The position numbers were made by a program, and so were the translations under genes. This document shows positions 12,014 to 22,975 of a stretch of DNA of 64,000 nt, piece by piece (positions within the stretch are counted from its first letter, which is position 1; each line of letters starts with the position of its first letter). A model generated the notes under the pieces. The model made no database searches and was not told where the DNA came from. It saw only the letters and a program-made list of their open reading frames with translations. This stretch comes from Bryoerythrophyllum caledonicum (taxonomy: Eukaryota; Streptophyta; Bryopsida; Pottiales; Pottiaceae), in contig OZ020514.1 of NCBI GenBank assembly GCA_963971425.1, forward strand, positions 15,009,218 to 15,073,217, read 5' to 3'.

Positions 12014-13024
12014 ATGATGGCAATTTCAGATGAAATTCGTGCTCGCATCATAGGTTTGAGTGAGGGAGGATTTACAGGAGTTCAAATTGCAACTACTATT
12101 GGAGTTCCTATTAGAACAGTTACAAGATTAGTAAAAACATTTAGAGAAGATGGAACCTACAAGCGCAAACCTTGCGGTGGAAGTCACGCTAAAAAGCTTA
12201 GTGATAGAGATGTTCGTAGTATTGTGCATTACTCAAAAATTCATCGTTGCTCTTCACTCTCAAAGATTACCAATGCATGTCCTACTCAAGTATGTAGACG
12301 TACTATTCAAAGGGTCTTACATAAAAATGGCATTTTTAGTCGAATTGCAGTCAAAAAACCTTTTTTGACACCTCGTCACATGTCTCAACTATTAGCTTTT
12401 GCTCAGAAGTACCGTGGATGGAGTGCAAAATAAAGGGAGCGTGTTGTTTGGACAGATGAATCTACTTTTGAAATTGGAAAAAATTCTCGGCAAATTCATG
12501 TTTGGAGAAGTGCATACGAGCGTTATTTATCAAGTTGTCTAGCTCCTACTTTTAAAAGTGGAAGGACTTCTTTAATGATTTGGGGCGCATTTGCCGGAGG
12601 ACAAAAGTCAGAACTTGTCTTTATGCCTAAAGGTCAACGTTCTGCTAAGGATTTTATAGAAGTGGTTTACGATGCCAAATTGGTTCATTTCATGGGTCAA
12701 ATTCCACAAGGAGTGCTTATGGAAGATGGGGCACCCGTCCATAGGAGCAAAATATGTGAAGAATGGAGACAAAGCCACCTTCTCGAAAAGCTCAACTGGC
12801 CTGCAAACTCTCCCGATCTCAATCCAATCGAGAACGTTTGGAGGATGTTAAAAGATGTTGTGCAATATGGCAGACAATGCCCTAGAAGCTTAGATGTGTT
12901 GAAGGTAGTTCTTGAAAGAGAGTGGAAGTTAGTCAATGGTACAAAGCTCCTTCAACTATGTCATTCTATGCCCTCTAGGTTACTAGCAGTGATTGACGCT
13001 AATGGAGGACATACACATTGGTAG
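12014..13024 (+). pseudogene. Tc1-family DD34E transposase with one in-frame stop
   Basis: A single frame of 336 codons runs from ATG at 12,014 to TAG at 13,022, interrupted only by TAA at 12,431-12,433 (codon 140). The N-terminal part is a helix-turn-helix DNA-binding region (residues about 5-60, IRARIIGLSEGGFTGVQIA). The catalytic domain follows: VVWTDES with Asp148, LMEDGAPVH with Asp238, and SPDLNPIENVW with Glu273. That gives 34 residues between the second Asp and the Glu, the DD34E spacing of Tc1 and unlike the DD39D of typical plant mariners. Transposition role is known for the family. The last codons lie at the inner edge of the right TIR. The stop falls just before the first catalytic Asp, so the gene is predicted inactive unless read through. 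Confidence 0.9.
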
Positions 13025-13590
13025 ATATGGAATAACTTTTTTGTGTACATCTTTTGGCTTTGAAATTTATCTCACATGTTACCAGCGTAGAGATGATCTT
13101 GTGCCAAAAATTTCACTATGTATCAACAAAAATTCAATCCTAAGGAGGGCATCAAAGTTGGAAGTAGTAAAATGGTTTTCCCCTTTGTTTCTCAAAACTA
13201 CACATGTTGGTAGATTTGGAATATTATTTTTTGGATGGGTCTTTTGGACTTGAAATTTTCCACACATGCAAACAACATAAAAATGTTTTTGCTCCAAAAA
13301 TTTCATGGGCAAAAAAAATTTCCTCAATTCTTGGGAGGGTGTCATAGTTGGCAGCTGTGACACTTGTCTCACAGTTATCCCATGTTGGTAGATCTTGCAT
13401 AAGTATTTTTGTATAAGTCTCCTGGACTTGGAATTTGGTATGCATGTTTTCGACATAAAGATGATGCTGTCCCCAAATTTTCATGGTAAAATAACAATTT
13501 CTCAGCTTTGGGGAGGGTGTCAAAGTTGGCAGCAGTGTAGGACACTATCCCTGGAACTACTAAACGGCCAATTTGAATGTCACCCTATTG
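13016..13590 (-). repeat. Right TIR of Tc1 element
   Basis: Inverted partner of 10,811-11,385, with the same three-unit internal structure. It begins within the last codons of the transposase gene, so coding sequence and TIR touch or overlap by a few bases. Confidence 0.85.
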
Positions 13591-13592
13591 TA

Positions 13593-13870
13593 CAATGCAA
13601 AAATTTGATACAAAGTGAAGTCAAAGTCAGCTGATCTACTCAACGCAGGGATGAAAATGAACAATTGTTTTCACTTCAAACACTAAAATCTATCAATTCG
13701 TGCGATGGATTGCAACCAAAATTTAATGGCATGTTTATATGGAAGTCTATTTTAAGATCTTACGGTTGAATATCCAAAGTTTACTTTAAAATGTGATTTT
13801 CATGTCTCTTTATGACAGTGGCAGTTTTGGACTGGTTTCAAAGCGAATAAGGTCGTGGTCCTTTAGGGGT
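13593..13870. repeat. Dispersed repeat copy B (right of Tc1 insertion)
   Basis: Continues the repeat cut by the Tc1 element: CAATGCAAAAATTTGATAC, then AAGTGAAGTCAAAGTCAGC and CAACGCAGGGATGAAAATGA, matching 1-300 and 16,125-16,410. Ends near CTTTAGGGGTTAA, also present in copy A. Confidence 0.6.
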
Positions 13871-14240
13871 TAAAATTCAAAAGATTTCTATTTCACCTTG
13901 TGAAATACATAACCACCTAGAGAAGTAGGGAGTTTAAAATGATTGTTTGAAGAAGTGGAAATACACATTGCACACATATTAGCTCGATTTTTGGTGTGCC
14001 CCATCGCTACGTGCAATGAACTAAAAGGAATGTGTGCACACACATTAGCTCCAATAGTGCTAAAGTGTGCCCCATCACTAGGTGCAGTGAACTGAACAGA
14101 AAATACGCAACAGTTTAGCTCCACTAGAGCTAAATTGTGCACCATCACTAAATAGAGTGGATTAGAAAGCAAAAGTGCACTCTTTAGCTCCACTACACAC
14201 AAGATGGCTTCTAGTGTAGTGGACACTAAATACGAACCCG
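13870..14240. repeat. Palindrome-bearing repeat block, copy 2
   Basis: Four successive units with TTAGCTC-type half palindromes at about 13,975, 14,041, 14,111 and 14,179 (66-70 bp apart), spaced by GTGCCCCATCACTAGGTGCA-like sequence. The 5' part matches 4,440-4,560. Same family as 4,440-4,745 and 15,780-15,905. Confidence 0.6.
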
Positions 14241-14689
14241 TACACTAATTGTAAAATTTACAATAAGTGTATTGAAAAAACTATATTACACTAAATGTCA
14301 ACTACTACACTAAATGTCAATCCTAGTAAATAGTGGAACATAAAGTTTTTTACTTGTGGACAATTAGTGTATGAAACGTTAAAAATAATACTATGTACAT
14401 CTTGAGCATCAAAGTACAGAAGGGTTGAGTGCATGTAGAAAAACAAGAATTTGCAAGAAAGAGCTTGGGAATAATAGGACGTAGGTATGGAGCAAAAGAA
14501 AAATCTCAAAAATTGGACAAAGTAGAATGTACATATGGAGGGAAAATAAAACTACAAGTAGAAGATTGGAAAAATAAGAACATTCTTTTGGGAACAAATG
14601 TGAGAAAAGAAAGGAATATTGGAAAAGGAAAAAAATTAAACATATAATAAATACAGAAATACAAATAAAATACTCATTAGATATCCATC

Positions 14690-15060
14690 ACATATGCATT
14701 CAATGTGCATTATATATTCAGTAAATATTCATCAAATACTCATTGAATAATCAAATACACATTGATTTTACATTAGAAATGTATTAACTATTCATTAACT
14801 ATTCATCAATAATATATTAAATACTCTATAAATAATCATTAAATATACAAATATTAATGAAACTGTCAAAAAATATACTTTTAAACCTCTAAAGATTCAT
14901 TAAATAACATTTCAATATTCTTTAATTGTTCATGAAAGTTACAGATATACAAATATACATTAAATATTCTATAAAAATTCATTACAAAGTCATTAGTTTT
15001 TTGCTAAAGTTATGATTACACATTAAATATTCATTAGATATTCCTAAATAATGTAAAAAA
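14690..15060. repeat. AT-rich degenerate tandem repeat (ATTCATTAAATATTCAT)
   Basis: About 370 bp of loosely repeated ATTCAT, CATTAAATATTC and AAATAC words without a fixed period. No coding potential. Confidence 0.5.
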
Positions 15061-15334
15061 AATGCAAGAGATGGGAATGATAATAGTTGAGAATTAGAGG
15101 ATAAGAATTTGAGGTTGAAGATGAGACAAGAAGAATAAATGCATGGCGACCGATAAGCAAAAGATTACAAGCTAACACTATTTATCAAGTAACAAATTTG
15201 TGTGCTAGGGTAGGGTTTTGATTGAGGGCTAATACAAAATGAACTGTAGTAGGTGAACCATTGAGGGATAATATTCATGACCATGGCGGCTAAAACTAAT
15301 TGCGAACTTGTTGACAAATAATGTACTAGAAAAG

Positions 15335-15720
15335 AGTATCTCCACCGGGGCAAAAGGTCCAGGAGAAATGCCGGAATACAGGAATAAACACGGTAAAGCC
15401 CACTCCGCGAGGCCTAGGCTGGTGTCTCGGTCCACCGGGGTGGCGGCGCCGGTTCTTCTCAACAGTATATTTACGAAAAGTACAGGGGACACCAAAATTC
15501 CCTGGGAGCATGTGTCCAATCATATAATGACAGGTGGGAATTAAAAAAACAATAAGAACCCAAAAAAAATTGGCGAACTACAACGTCAGTGTTGGGTGCT
15601 GGCGTTCCTCCAGAGTGGCGAATTCGGGGACGGGTGCAGGGGAGAAAGGGTAACCTACCTCCCGTCATCACATACTGGGGCGCTTCTCCCCTAGCGTGGA
15701 AAATTCCCCATCAGGGGTGG
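15335..15720. other. GC-rich island in AT-rich DNA
   Basis: Base composition changes sharply, with TCCACCGGGG occurring twice and GGCGGCGCCGG and TCCCCTAGCG present. The DNA on both sides is AT-rich. No convincing protein appears in any frame. It could be part of an unrecognised mobile element; I could not assign it. Confidence 0.3.
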
Positions 15721-15779
15721 AGATGTTGTAACTACATTATCTGTACCGTTACACTAAAAGCAAAATGAAATGAAATAAA

Positions 15780-15905
15780 AAGGAAAAAATTCACACTTTA
15801 GCTCTATTAGAGCTAAAGTGTGCACCATCACTAAATGTAGGGAACTAAAAAGAAAATATGCACACTTTAGCTCCAATGAAGCTAAAGTGTGCACCGACAT
15901 TGATT
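15780..15905. repeat. Palindrome-bearing repeat block, copy 3
   Basis: Two palindromes of CACTTTAGCTC..GAGCTAAAGTG type at about 15,793 and 15,863, 70 bp apart, with the spacer GTGCACCATCACTAAATG..GAACTAAAAAGAAAAT shared with the blocks at 4,440 and 13,870. Confidence 0.65.
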
Positions 15906-16124
15906 TTAAAACTATACTACAGCAAGATGTGGTCTTAACATACTTATTGTCTATTTGAATCTCATAGTAAAAAATATCAAACTCAGAAAAAAGAAAAACT
16001 TGAATTCAAAGTAATATAATTTTAAATTGTAGCTTGAAAACTATTTTAAATAGGCTTCATCCCTCTTCAACACCTAATAACTAGTGTAGGAGGAACTTAT
16101 ATATAATGATGGTAATGAATTTAC

Positions 16125-16410
16125 TCCTTGTGTAATGCAGAAATTGAAATCGAGTCAAGTCAAAGCCAGCTGATCCTCTCAAAGCATGAAAGAAAACCAA
16201 ACACTACAATCTATTTTTTAACAGTAAACACTATAATCATTTGCTTCCATACAATCAAAGTTTGTGTATTATTGAGAATATGTAAATTAATAAGTCTTAA
16301 TTAAGATCATACTGTTGAAATTGGAAATATTTTTTTTGCTTCCTGCTCATTGCATCGGAATAAACAATTTTATTGTGTTTTAGGCTCAGAGAAATTGTCT
16401 AGGAAACTTA
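16125..16410. repeat. Dispersed repeat copy C
   Basis: Matches copies A and B: CTTGTGTAATGCAGAAATTG, AGTCAAAGCCAGCTGAT, and later AATAAGTCTTAATTAAGATC. It is an uninterrupted version of the site into which the Tc1 element inserted in copy B. From about 16,410 to 17,700 I see only T- and G-rich sequence without a supported gene. Confidence 0.55.
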
Positions 16411-17699
16411 CGAGTAGAGAAATAGTAAATGCGTATAATATCTTCAACTTAACCTAGTGAGATTTGATTTTCTTCCTGAAATTCCGGATATCAATATTGA
16501 AGGTGAATGATGCGTGGTGCATCCACCAATCATACCCGTTGGTCTTATCCCAATACCTCAGGGTGTATCCCGAGGGTATTGAAGGATCACCTCACAGCTA
16601 CAAGATTTCGACCCTCCACGGCTTTAGGTGCCCAAGGGAGTCCCCCCTAAGTCGTGACGTGAGTCTCCTTTCCCTCATTGTTCTCTGCATGTAGCTTTGT
16701 TGTTGTCGTAGTTTGCATGAGAGTTGCCGCTTGTGTTCGTATTGTGAGTTGTTGTTTGCGTTAGAGTTGCCGCTTGTGTTTGTGTTGTTTTCTAAAGGAT
16801 TTGCTGAGTTTGTGTATGTTCTAGCGCTGAAGTTTAGGGCTTGTTTCGCAATTTTTCTACAGCGCTTTGCTCTCCTGCGGATAGGATTTGTAGGAAGTGA
16901 GGATTATTGTTGTTTAGGTTGTTAAACACGTAGAGTCAGAAACGGCTGTGCGCGGGGGACGGACGTGAACGAGGAGAGAGACGTGCAACAAAGGAGTCCA
17001 ATTTCTCACTCTTAAAAGTAAGTGCACACATTCATGTAGAAATGCATCGTCTTGAATTGCTCTTGATATATGTGTTGTTTGGTGGAATTTATTGTCGTAG
17101 TGTTTTCTGCAGTGGTATTTTTTGTGGCGGTATTTTTGGTGTGGTGGTGTTTTTTGTTTAGTGATATTTACTGTGGTGATTATTTTTTGTGTCTGCATTG
17201 CTTTTGATACATGTGTTATCTTGTGGAATTGGTGATATATTGTGTGGTAGTGTTGATGTTAGTTCTGTATTTTTTTCTGGTGAAAGAGGCAAAGTAGCCA
17301 CTAATTTGGTTTATGTTTGTATTAGAATACATTGAGTGTGTGTGTTCAAGTTTGGTGTTTTGGGATGGAGTTATTGATTGACTGATTGTGTGTATTTAGG
17401 TTCGGCTACTTGTGTTTGTATTGATGTTTTGTGTGGTTTTTTCTTCATCTAATATTGTTTGTCTTCATGATGGATTAGCTCACAGAGTTTGTGAGGAGGT
17501 TCTGCTTCTAATAGTTTGGAATGTTATTCCTTTTGCAGGACGTCTAATTCCAACAGAATATTATTGTGTTTAAAGTTCATAAGCAATGGCTGAAAGGTAA
17601 AATCTATACTCTTGCCTAGGAGCCCTAACCCCTTTGCCTTGAATATCAGATGACAAAAGACAAATCTGCACAAATTTTAATAAAATCAGCATTTCGGTC

Positions 17700-18030
17700 A
17701 ACACACTTTAGCTCGAGCGGAGCTAAAGTGTGGCCAATATCGCACAGTGTTGGCTCCACTTTAGCTCGAGTCGAGCTAAAGTGCGGCCAAAGATGCATTA
17801 GACCAGTACACTCTTGTTCAACTAGAGCGAAAATGCACAGGACCAATGCATCTTTGATCGCACTTTAGCTTGACTCGAGCTAAACTGTATAAACTCAGTG
17901 GCTCCTTGGTCGTGCTAAAGCTCGACTCGAGCTAAAGCGACCTTACTATCTACTCTCAAACCCAGTCTCTCGAAGAAAATACCTCAAAATTCATCTGAGA
18001 CAACGCACTTTACCTCGAATCGAGGTAAAG
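17700..18030. repeat. Cluster of TTTAGCTC palindromes
   Basis: Palindromes at 17,702 (CACTTTAGCTCGAGCGG..), 17,758, 17,861, 17,912 and 18,005. The last is a perfect palindrome with both arms changed (TTTACCTCGAATCGAGGTAAA type). Further single copies at 18,399 and 18,720. The cluster lies upstream of the decayed gene at 18,980. Confidence 0.7.
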
Positions 18031-18119
18031 TGTGAAACAAATCACCTAAACCACAAACCAAACACCACTACTCATGGAGCTATAAACATGGCAGAAGTCC
18101 AATTCATCAATGACACCGA

Positions 18120-18320
18120 TGAAACAAAGAATTCTGCTCGTTTCTACTTCTCGTGCAATTTTTTAATTAAGCATGAACTTGCTCACTGATCCAACTACTA
18201 GAGAACCATACTATTAAAGGTTTGTGAGAGCTTGCATCGGTGAATAAGTTTAGTTCGGCTTATAAGATTGCAAGGGAATAGGTTCAAGTAGAATCATTGT
18301 GTGTATCAATGCTCGTCTCG
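18120..18320. repeat. Imperfect fold-back (MITE-like) unit 1
   Basis: Left arm CATGAACTTGCTCACTGATC and right arm GAGAGCTTGCATCGGTGAAT are imperfect inverted copies around a short loop near 18,215. A second unit with related arms lies at 18,460-18,650. Confidence 0.45.
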
Positions 18321-18459
18321 GTCAGAGAGTCCATGTATGCTAATCGGATGATTGCATATCGTAGCAAAACTGTACAACCATACTAAGAACTGTAGTCACA
18401 CTTTAGCTCGAGTCGAGGTAAAGATGAAGCATTAGCTTGAATACAGACATGTTAATCGT

Positions 18460-18650
18460 CGTGTAATCGCAGAAAGGCATCTCAACTCATGTCTACTTCT
18501 CATGCAGCTTCTTGAATCGTGCATGAGCTTCACTCCCGCTCCAACCACTTGAGAACCTCGAAGCCTGAGGTTCGTGAGTGATTGGATCGGTTCGTAAGCT
18601 TTTCCACGGTTTTGGGAGTTGAACGAGAAGTAGGCATGAATTGAATAAAA
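18460..18650. repeat. Imperfect fold-back (MITE-like) unit 2
   Basis: Arms near 18,525-18,560 (GAGCTTCACTCCCGCTCCAA) and 18,568-18,605 (GTGATTGGATCGGTTCGTAA) are imperfect inverted copies. Outer parts (CTACTTCTCATGC and GAGAAGTAGGCATG) pair too. Related in sequence to unit 1. Confidence 0.45.
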
Positions 18651-18979
18651 GGGTCTAGAGAAGTTTTCCAAATGACAATATTTTGTTGCAGAGTATTACT
18701 AACATACTTTGTATTTGGTTACACTTTAGCTTGAGTTGAGCTAAAGAGTAACCTCTCCATCTTATTTGGATGATTGATTCAGCAATCTAATATTTGTGCT
18801 CGATTTTGTATGCGTGCAAAAATGAGAGGGACAAGATGGTGACTCAGCTGTAGCACTTCTTCTAGCAAAAGCCCGTCGACCTTGATGATGACGATGGAGA
18901 CGACAACAACCACTTGGATTGTTGGGAGCTCAAGGATCCAACAATGACATTGAAGTAGACATTTCTGTGGGCCCCCTAT

Positions 18980-21450
18980 ATGGATAATCTTGTGTTTGGT
19001 CAGACCTTTGCTGGTGATGTCGTTGATCCCCAGTACATCGACTATACAACTACAATTACTGATGTAGTCCACGAAGATAACGATCACGTTAAGTTGTCGT
19101 GTGTGACAACCACTAAGTCTGTAGAGCCTTGTATGTTTACTATTGTAGTGAACAATGTTGTATCTCCCTTCTCTATCGACGATTGTGTCGATTCACTTAG
19201 GGCGTCCAAATTTGATGAAGTAGTGGCTCAGGTCGACCACGAAATCTCACTAAGAGAATGAGAGACTTGTAGTGGTCAGCCGCTTAAAGCAAAGGCTGTA
19301 GCCAATAAACTCCCCGTCATTCTATCCAGAATGAATACCTTTGCCGCTTTAGAGAAGGCAAAGACAATCGCGGATAAGCGCTCGATATTGATTTCGATAG
19401 TTTTGGGGGGCAGGACCGGTAGCCAAGAGTTGAGTCAAGCGTCGTTATCGGTTAGAACACCAGACACAAGAACAAGTCGAAGCACCCTACGCAACACGCT
19501 GTTTGCTTCCCCCGTCAAGTAGCGCTCAACTGCCAAGAAGCCGGAGAGCTCTTCAAGGAAGAAGACGAAGCTTGTATCAGAGGAGGAGTTGGCCAATTCG
19601 ATGGCCTGTACACTTTTGGAGCTCCCTCATGCGCTCGGGTACGGAGAGACAGTCGACTACACCAACGTCCAAGAGATTTACCAGAAATTTTTGATGCAGT
19701 GTCAAGGCTGCTTCTTCCACGGAGACACAGAGAAGAAGATTGAGCTCGACGTGATGAGGCTGCATAATGCACCGCCCGGGGTGGACGATCCGTACATTTG
19801 AACCTAGGAGAATGGAGGAGTTGATGCATTAATACATCAAAATGGCCGACAAGACGCAGAAGCAGACTCTCTGCGTCATGTCCAAGCTTGATGTTATGCC
19901 AACAAAGGTTGAGGACATCAGCGAAAGCGACTTCTTTATCATCAACAGCCAGCATAGCGTTGCAGCATCTAAGGCGATGATAAACGGCAACGTCCCGGAG
20001 ATAATAACAAAACACTTCCAAACCTGGCAGTGTTTCATTGTCTGGACGGAGCATTCGGAGAAGCTGAGGAAGTTTTCCACGTATTATAATCGCTTGAATC
20101 ACTTGGTCCAATTCAAGTCGACGTGGACAACCAATATCCTCGGCTCTCGGGCATTGTGGATCCATGTTGGGAGACCAATATTGAAGCACTCGGCCGCGGG
20201 CATTTGCGGGTCTCACAGGTCAGGTCAGAGAACAGCTCTGGAGATTGCCAACAAGAAGAAGTTCAAGGTAATATTTTCAAACCAAGCTCAGACAAGTTAG
20301 CTCAAGTCGAGCTAACGTGCAAGTTTGCACCGTCTCTGTGTAGTGTTGTATATAGATTCAAATTGCTTATATTATATACTCTCAGGTTGCAAAGTTAGCT
20401 CGACTTGAGCCAACTTGCAATTTTTCGGACCCAGCTTGACTTGTTAATCTTCTACTCTAATGATAAACTGATTCGACCCCTTTTCTGTTGTGTGCAGCCA
20501 TTTCTTAATGCGATTCGCGAGCGCTTCGCAATGATCGACATTGCGAAGAGCTGAGAAAAGCTCAAGAAAGCCGAAAAGGCAAAGGGGCTCTCGATTACAA
20601 ACAAGGTGAAGATCATCACCGCGTCCGATGAGACCTTCAAGCTCTAGTCGGATGTCATCTCTTCGACGGCTCAGGGTGACCTTATCAACGTCAATTCGAC
20701 TTCGACACCATTGGCAAAGTTCAAGGCCGCCAAGTCTAGGGTCCTAGAGAAGGATGGGATGCTCTCGCGAGAGTTCTTCAAGTTTCTCTACAACATAACC
20801 GAAGGTAATCACGCGAAAATGTGTAAGCACATTCTCATTCGATCAGGGCCATCGCGGAAGCTGCCTTATCCTAAGGTGGTTGTGAAGCAACCAAATTCTG
20901 TGCTGGAGGATTGCTACACCGCCTGGGGCTGGGTCGATCGGAGGAAGAAGAAGGAGATCGCTCGAATGGAGCTACAAGCATCAAGCCGAAGCTAGGCCTC
21001 TTCAACAACGCTGGAGCGTACATTCGGGCCAACTGGCAAAAGTTCAAGAAAGACTACAACGTCAGCAAGGCTTCAAAGCGTGCCCTTTTGGACTGGGATC
21101 CACCAAATTTGTACTACACCAACACGAGGCAGACGCAGTTTTGAAACTGCAAATGTAAAGATCTCTCTCCGTATGCTAAGGAGTTCTTCAGAGTCTTCCA
21201 CAATGTGCGATCGTAGTACATTCCACCACAGGGGACCTTGCATTTTTGTTTGTACCAAGCGCTGACAAATTTGTTAGGGACGTGGCCCTCGGATTTGTAG
21301 CGCAACCAAGGTTGCAACGTGAAATTCGACATCATCGACTTCCGGAACATCCTTGGTTTCTCTAGGAAGGCAAAGTCGTCCTTGGAGAAGCCCTTCTTCG
21401 ACAAGTTTGTGAGCCAAATAAACCACCCCCTAACGGGTGGCTTATCTTGA
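18980..21450 (+). pseudogene. Decayed gene with QHSVAAS (DGQHR-like) motif, N-terminal half
   Basis: Function unknown; I recognise only a pattern. Reading begins near 18,980 (MDNLVFGQTF) and continues in one frame with stops at 19,259, 19,520 and 19,799. It then changes frame to a segment at 19,842-20,275 that contains DFFIINSQHSVAASKAM, followed by HFQTWQCFIVWTEHSEKLRK. The QHS(V)AAS core resembles the DGQHR/ParB-like fold (inference). A GT-AG intron lies at about 20,267-20,497 with two TTTAGCTC-type palindromes. The next exon (about 20,498-21,000) has TGA and TAG codons. It is continued out of frame to about 21,450 with further stops. Many stops fit lost Trp or Gln codons, so the gene is dead. 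Confidence 0.45.
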
Positions 21451-22229
21451 ACACAAGACCCTAAGTGTGGGATGCAGCCCCTTGTTCAAACATCCTTCAA
21501 CCATTCATACAAGCACGGTGACCCAAGGTGTGGTCACTTAAGAAGGTTCGTTAATGATTAGTGTTGTAATGGCTAGATTCAGTCTTAAATAAAACCCAAC
21601 TTTTAAACAAGCATAAGTTCCACCTCAAAGCTCCGTTTTCAACGTTTTAAAGCTTAGATAGGTTCAATTCCACCTTGTGAACTTGACTAGAGCCTCAACA
21701 ACCAATTCCAGACTTAAGTGCGACCCTGACAGCAATGGCCAGCAGACAGGCTTCTTCTTATTATACCCAAAGTTTAATTCTTCATTATCTTCGTGGTTAT
21801 GACTCCGTTTTCTATGTTTGTTTTTTGTAATCTTATTAGTTTTTCTTGCTGAACACGATGGCAGCCTTCAATTAACCGTTTGACTCAATCCTCGACTCAC
21901 AGCCAACGACCAGCAGTGCACACTTAACATATGCATTTATTCAAGATCATGCACCACACATTCACGTGTACACCACATACATCCACACAAGTAATCCTAT
22001 TCGAACCTTACACCATGCATGAGCCTCCAGCTACGTTCACTTACTAATGACGATTAAACCGATTGTTTGGTTGAATATATAGCAAACCCTAATCCTAGTA
22101 AAAAGTTGGCAGCGCTTCCGCGTGATTTTTGTATTTAGAAAATTAGGGTTCCTTTCATGCACAAGGAATTGATTACTAGTCCGAGGGAGAGGAGAGCCTC
22201 CCTGATTCAGTTTGGTTCACCCTCTGTCC

Positions 22230-22750
22230 TTGGTCGTCGTGCTTGTGCTCCAGCTCTTGATCTTTGTCTTCAGCTCTTGATCTTCGTGCTCTCTTGATCT
22301 TCGTGTTCTTGTGATCTTTGTGCTTGCTCTAGCTACCGCCCTTGTGCTCTAGCTCTTGATCTTCGTGTTCTTGTGATCTTTGTGCTTGCTCCAGCTACCG
22401 CCCTTGTGCTCTAGCTCTTGATCTTAGTGTTCTTGTGATCTTCGTGCTTGCTCCAGCTACCGCCCTTGTGCTCCAGCTCTTGATCTTCGTATTGTGGTGA
22501 TCTTCGTGCTTGCTCCAACTACCGCCCTTGTGTTCCAGCTCTTGATCTTCTTGTTCTTGTGATCTTTGTGCTTGCTCCAGCTACCGCCCTTGTGCTCCAG
22601 CTCTTGATCTTCGTGTTCTTGTGATCTTCGTGCTTGCTCCAGCTACCGTCGTTGTGCTCCAGCTCTTGATCTTCGTCTCCAACTCTTGATCCTCATGTTC
22701 TCGTGATCTTCGTGCTTGCTCCAGCTATCGCCCTTGTGCTCCAGCTCTTC
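22230..22750. repeat. 62-bp minisatellite
   Basis: AGCTACCGCC anchors occur at 22,331, 22,393, 22,455, 22,517, 22,579 and 22,641, exactly 62 bp apart, then at 22,723 after a unit with about 20 extra bases. The unit reads roughly GCTCTTGATCTTCGTGTTCT, then TGTGATCTTTGTGCTTGCTC. It lies between exons of the decayed plus-strand gene, probably in a former intron. Confidence 0.85.
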
Positions 22751-22975
22751 AAGAAAGAGCTCACGCAGATCTCGGCCGTGAGGAAGACCTACGCAGCTTC
22801 GGAGCATGTGTTGCACACAAAGTAAGTACAACAAGCTGGCGTTCTCAATGAACATGAACGAGCTCAGGATGGAGTTCTTTATCAAGGTCCTGGAACTGTT
22901 TCGCAAGAGGGGCGAGGCAGTAGTCCAGCTGTTTGGCGGGACGAAATTACTAACGGCGAGTGTGGTAAGTTTTCC
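22745..22975 (+). pseudogene. Decayed exon, continuation of 18,980 gene
   Basis: Protein-like segments in two frames: LFKKELTQISAVRKTYAASE, then NKLAFSMNMNELRMEFFIKV and VQLFGGTKLLTASV, ending at a GTAAGT donor near 22,963. A TAA separates the frames. Direction, spacing and the palindrome-containing intron that follows (22,981) suggest it belongs with the 18,980-21,450 segment. Family unknown. Confidence 0.35.

Larger units (their letters stand above)
10811..13590. mobile_element. Tc1-type transposon with long TIRs
   Basis: A complete 2,780-bp element starting CAATAGGGTGACATTC and ending GAATGTCACCCTATTG, flanked on both sides by TA (10,809-10,810 and 13,591-13,592), the normal target duplication of Tc1/mariner elements. 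TIRs are about 575 bp. Removing the element and one TA rebuilds a copy of the dispersed repeat seen at 1-300 and 16,125-16,410, so the insertion site is confirmed by paralogous empty sites. The single gene is at 12,014-13,024. The left internal non-coding part (11,390-12,013) has no other feature. Confidence 0.92.

Noticed and set aside
15335-15720. GC-rich island as bacterial or organellar DNA
   Set aside because: No recognisable gene, rRNA or tRNA appears in it. Composition alone is not enough for such a claim.
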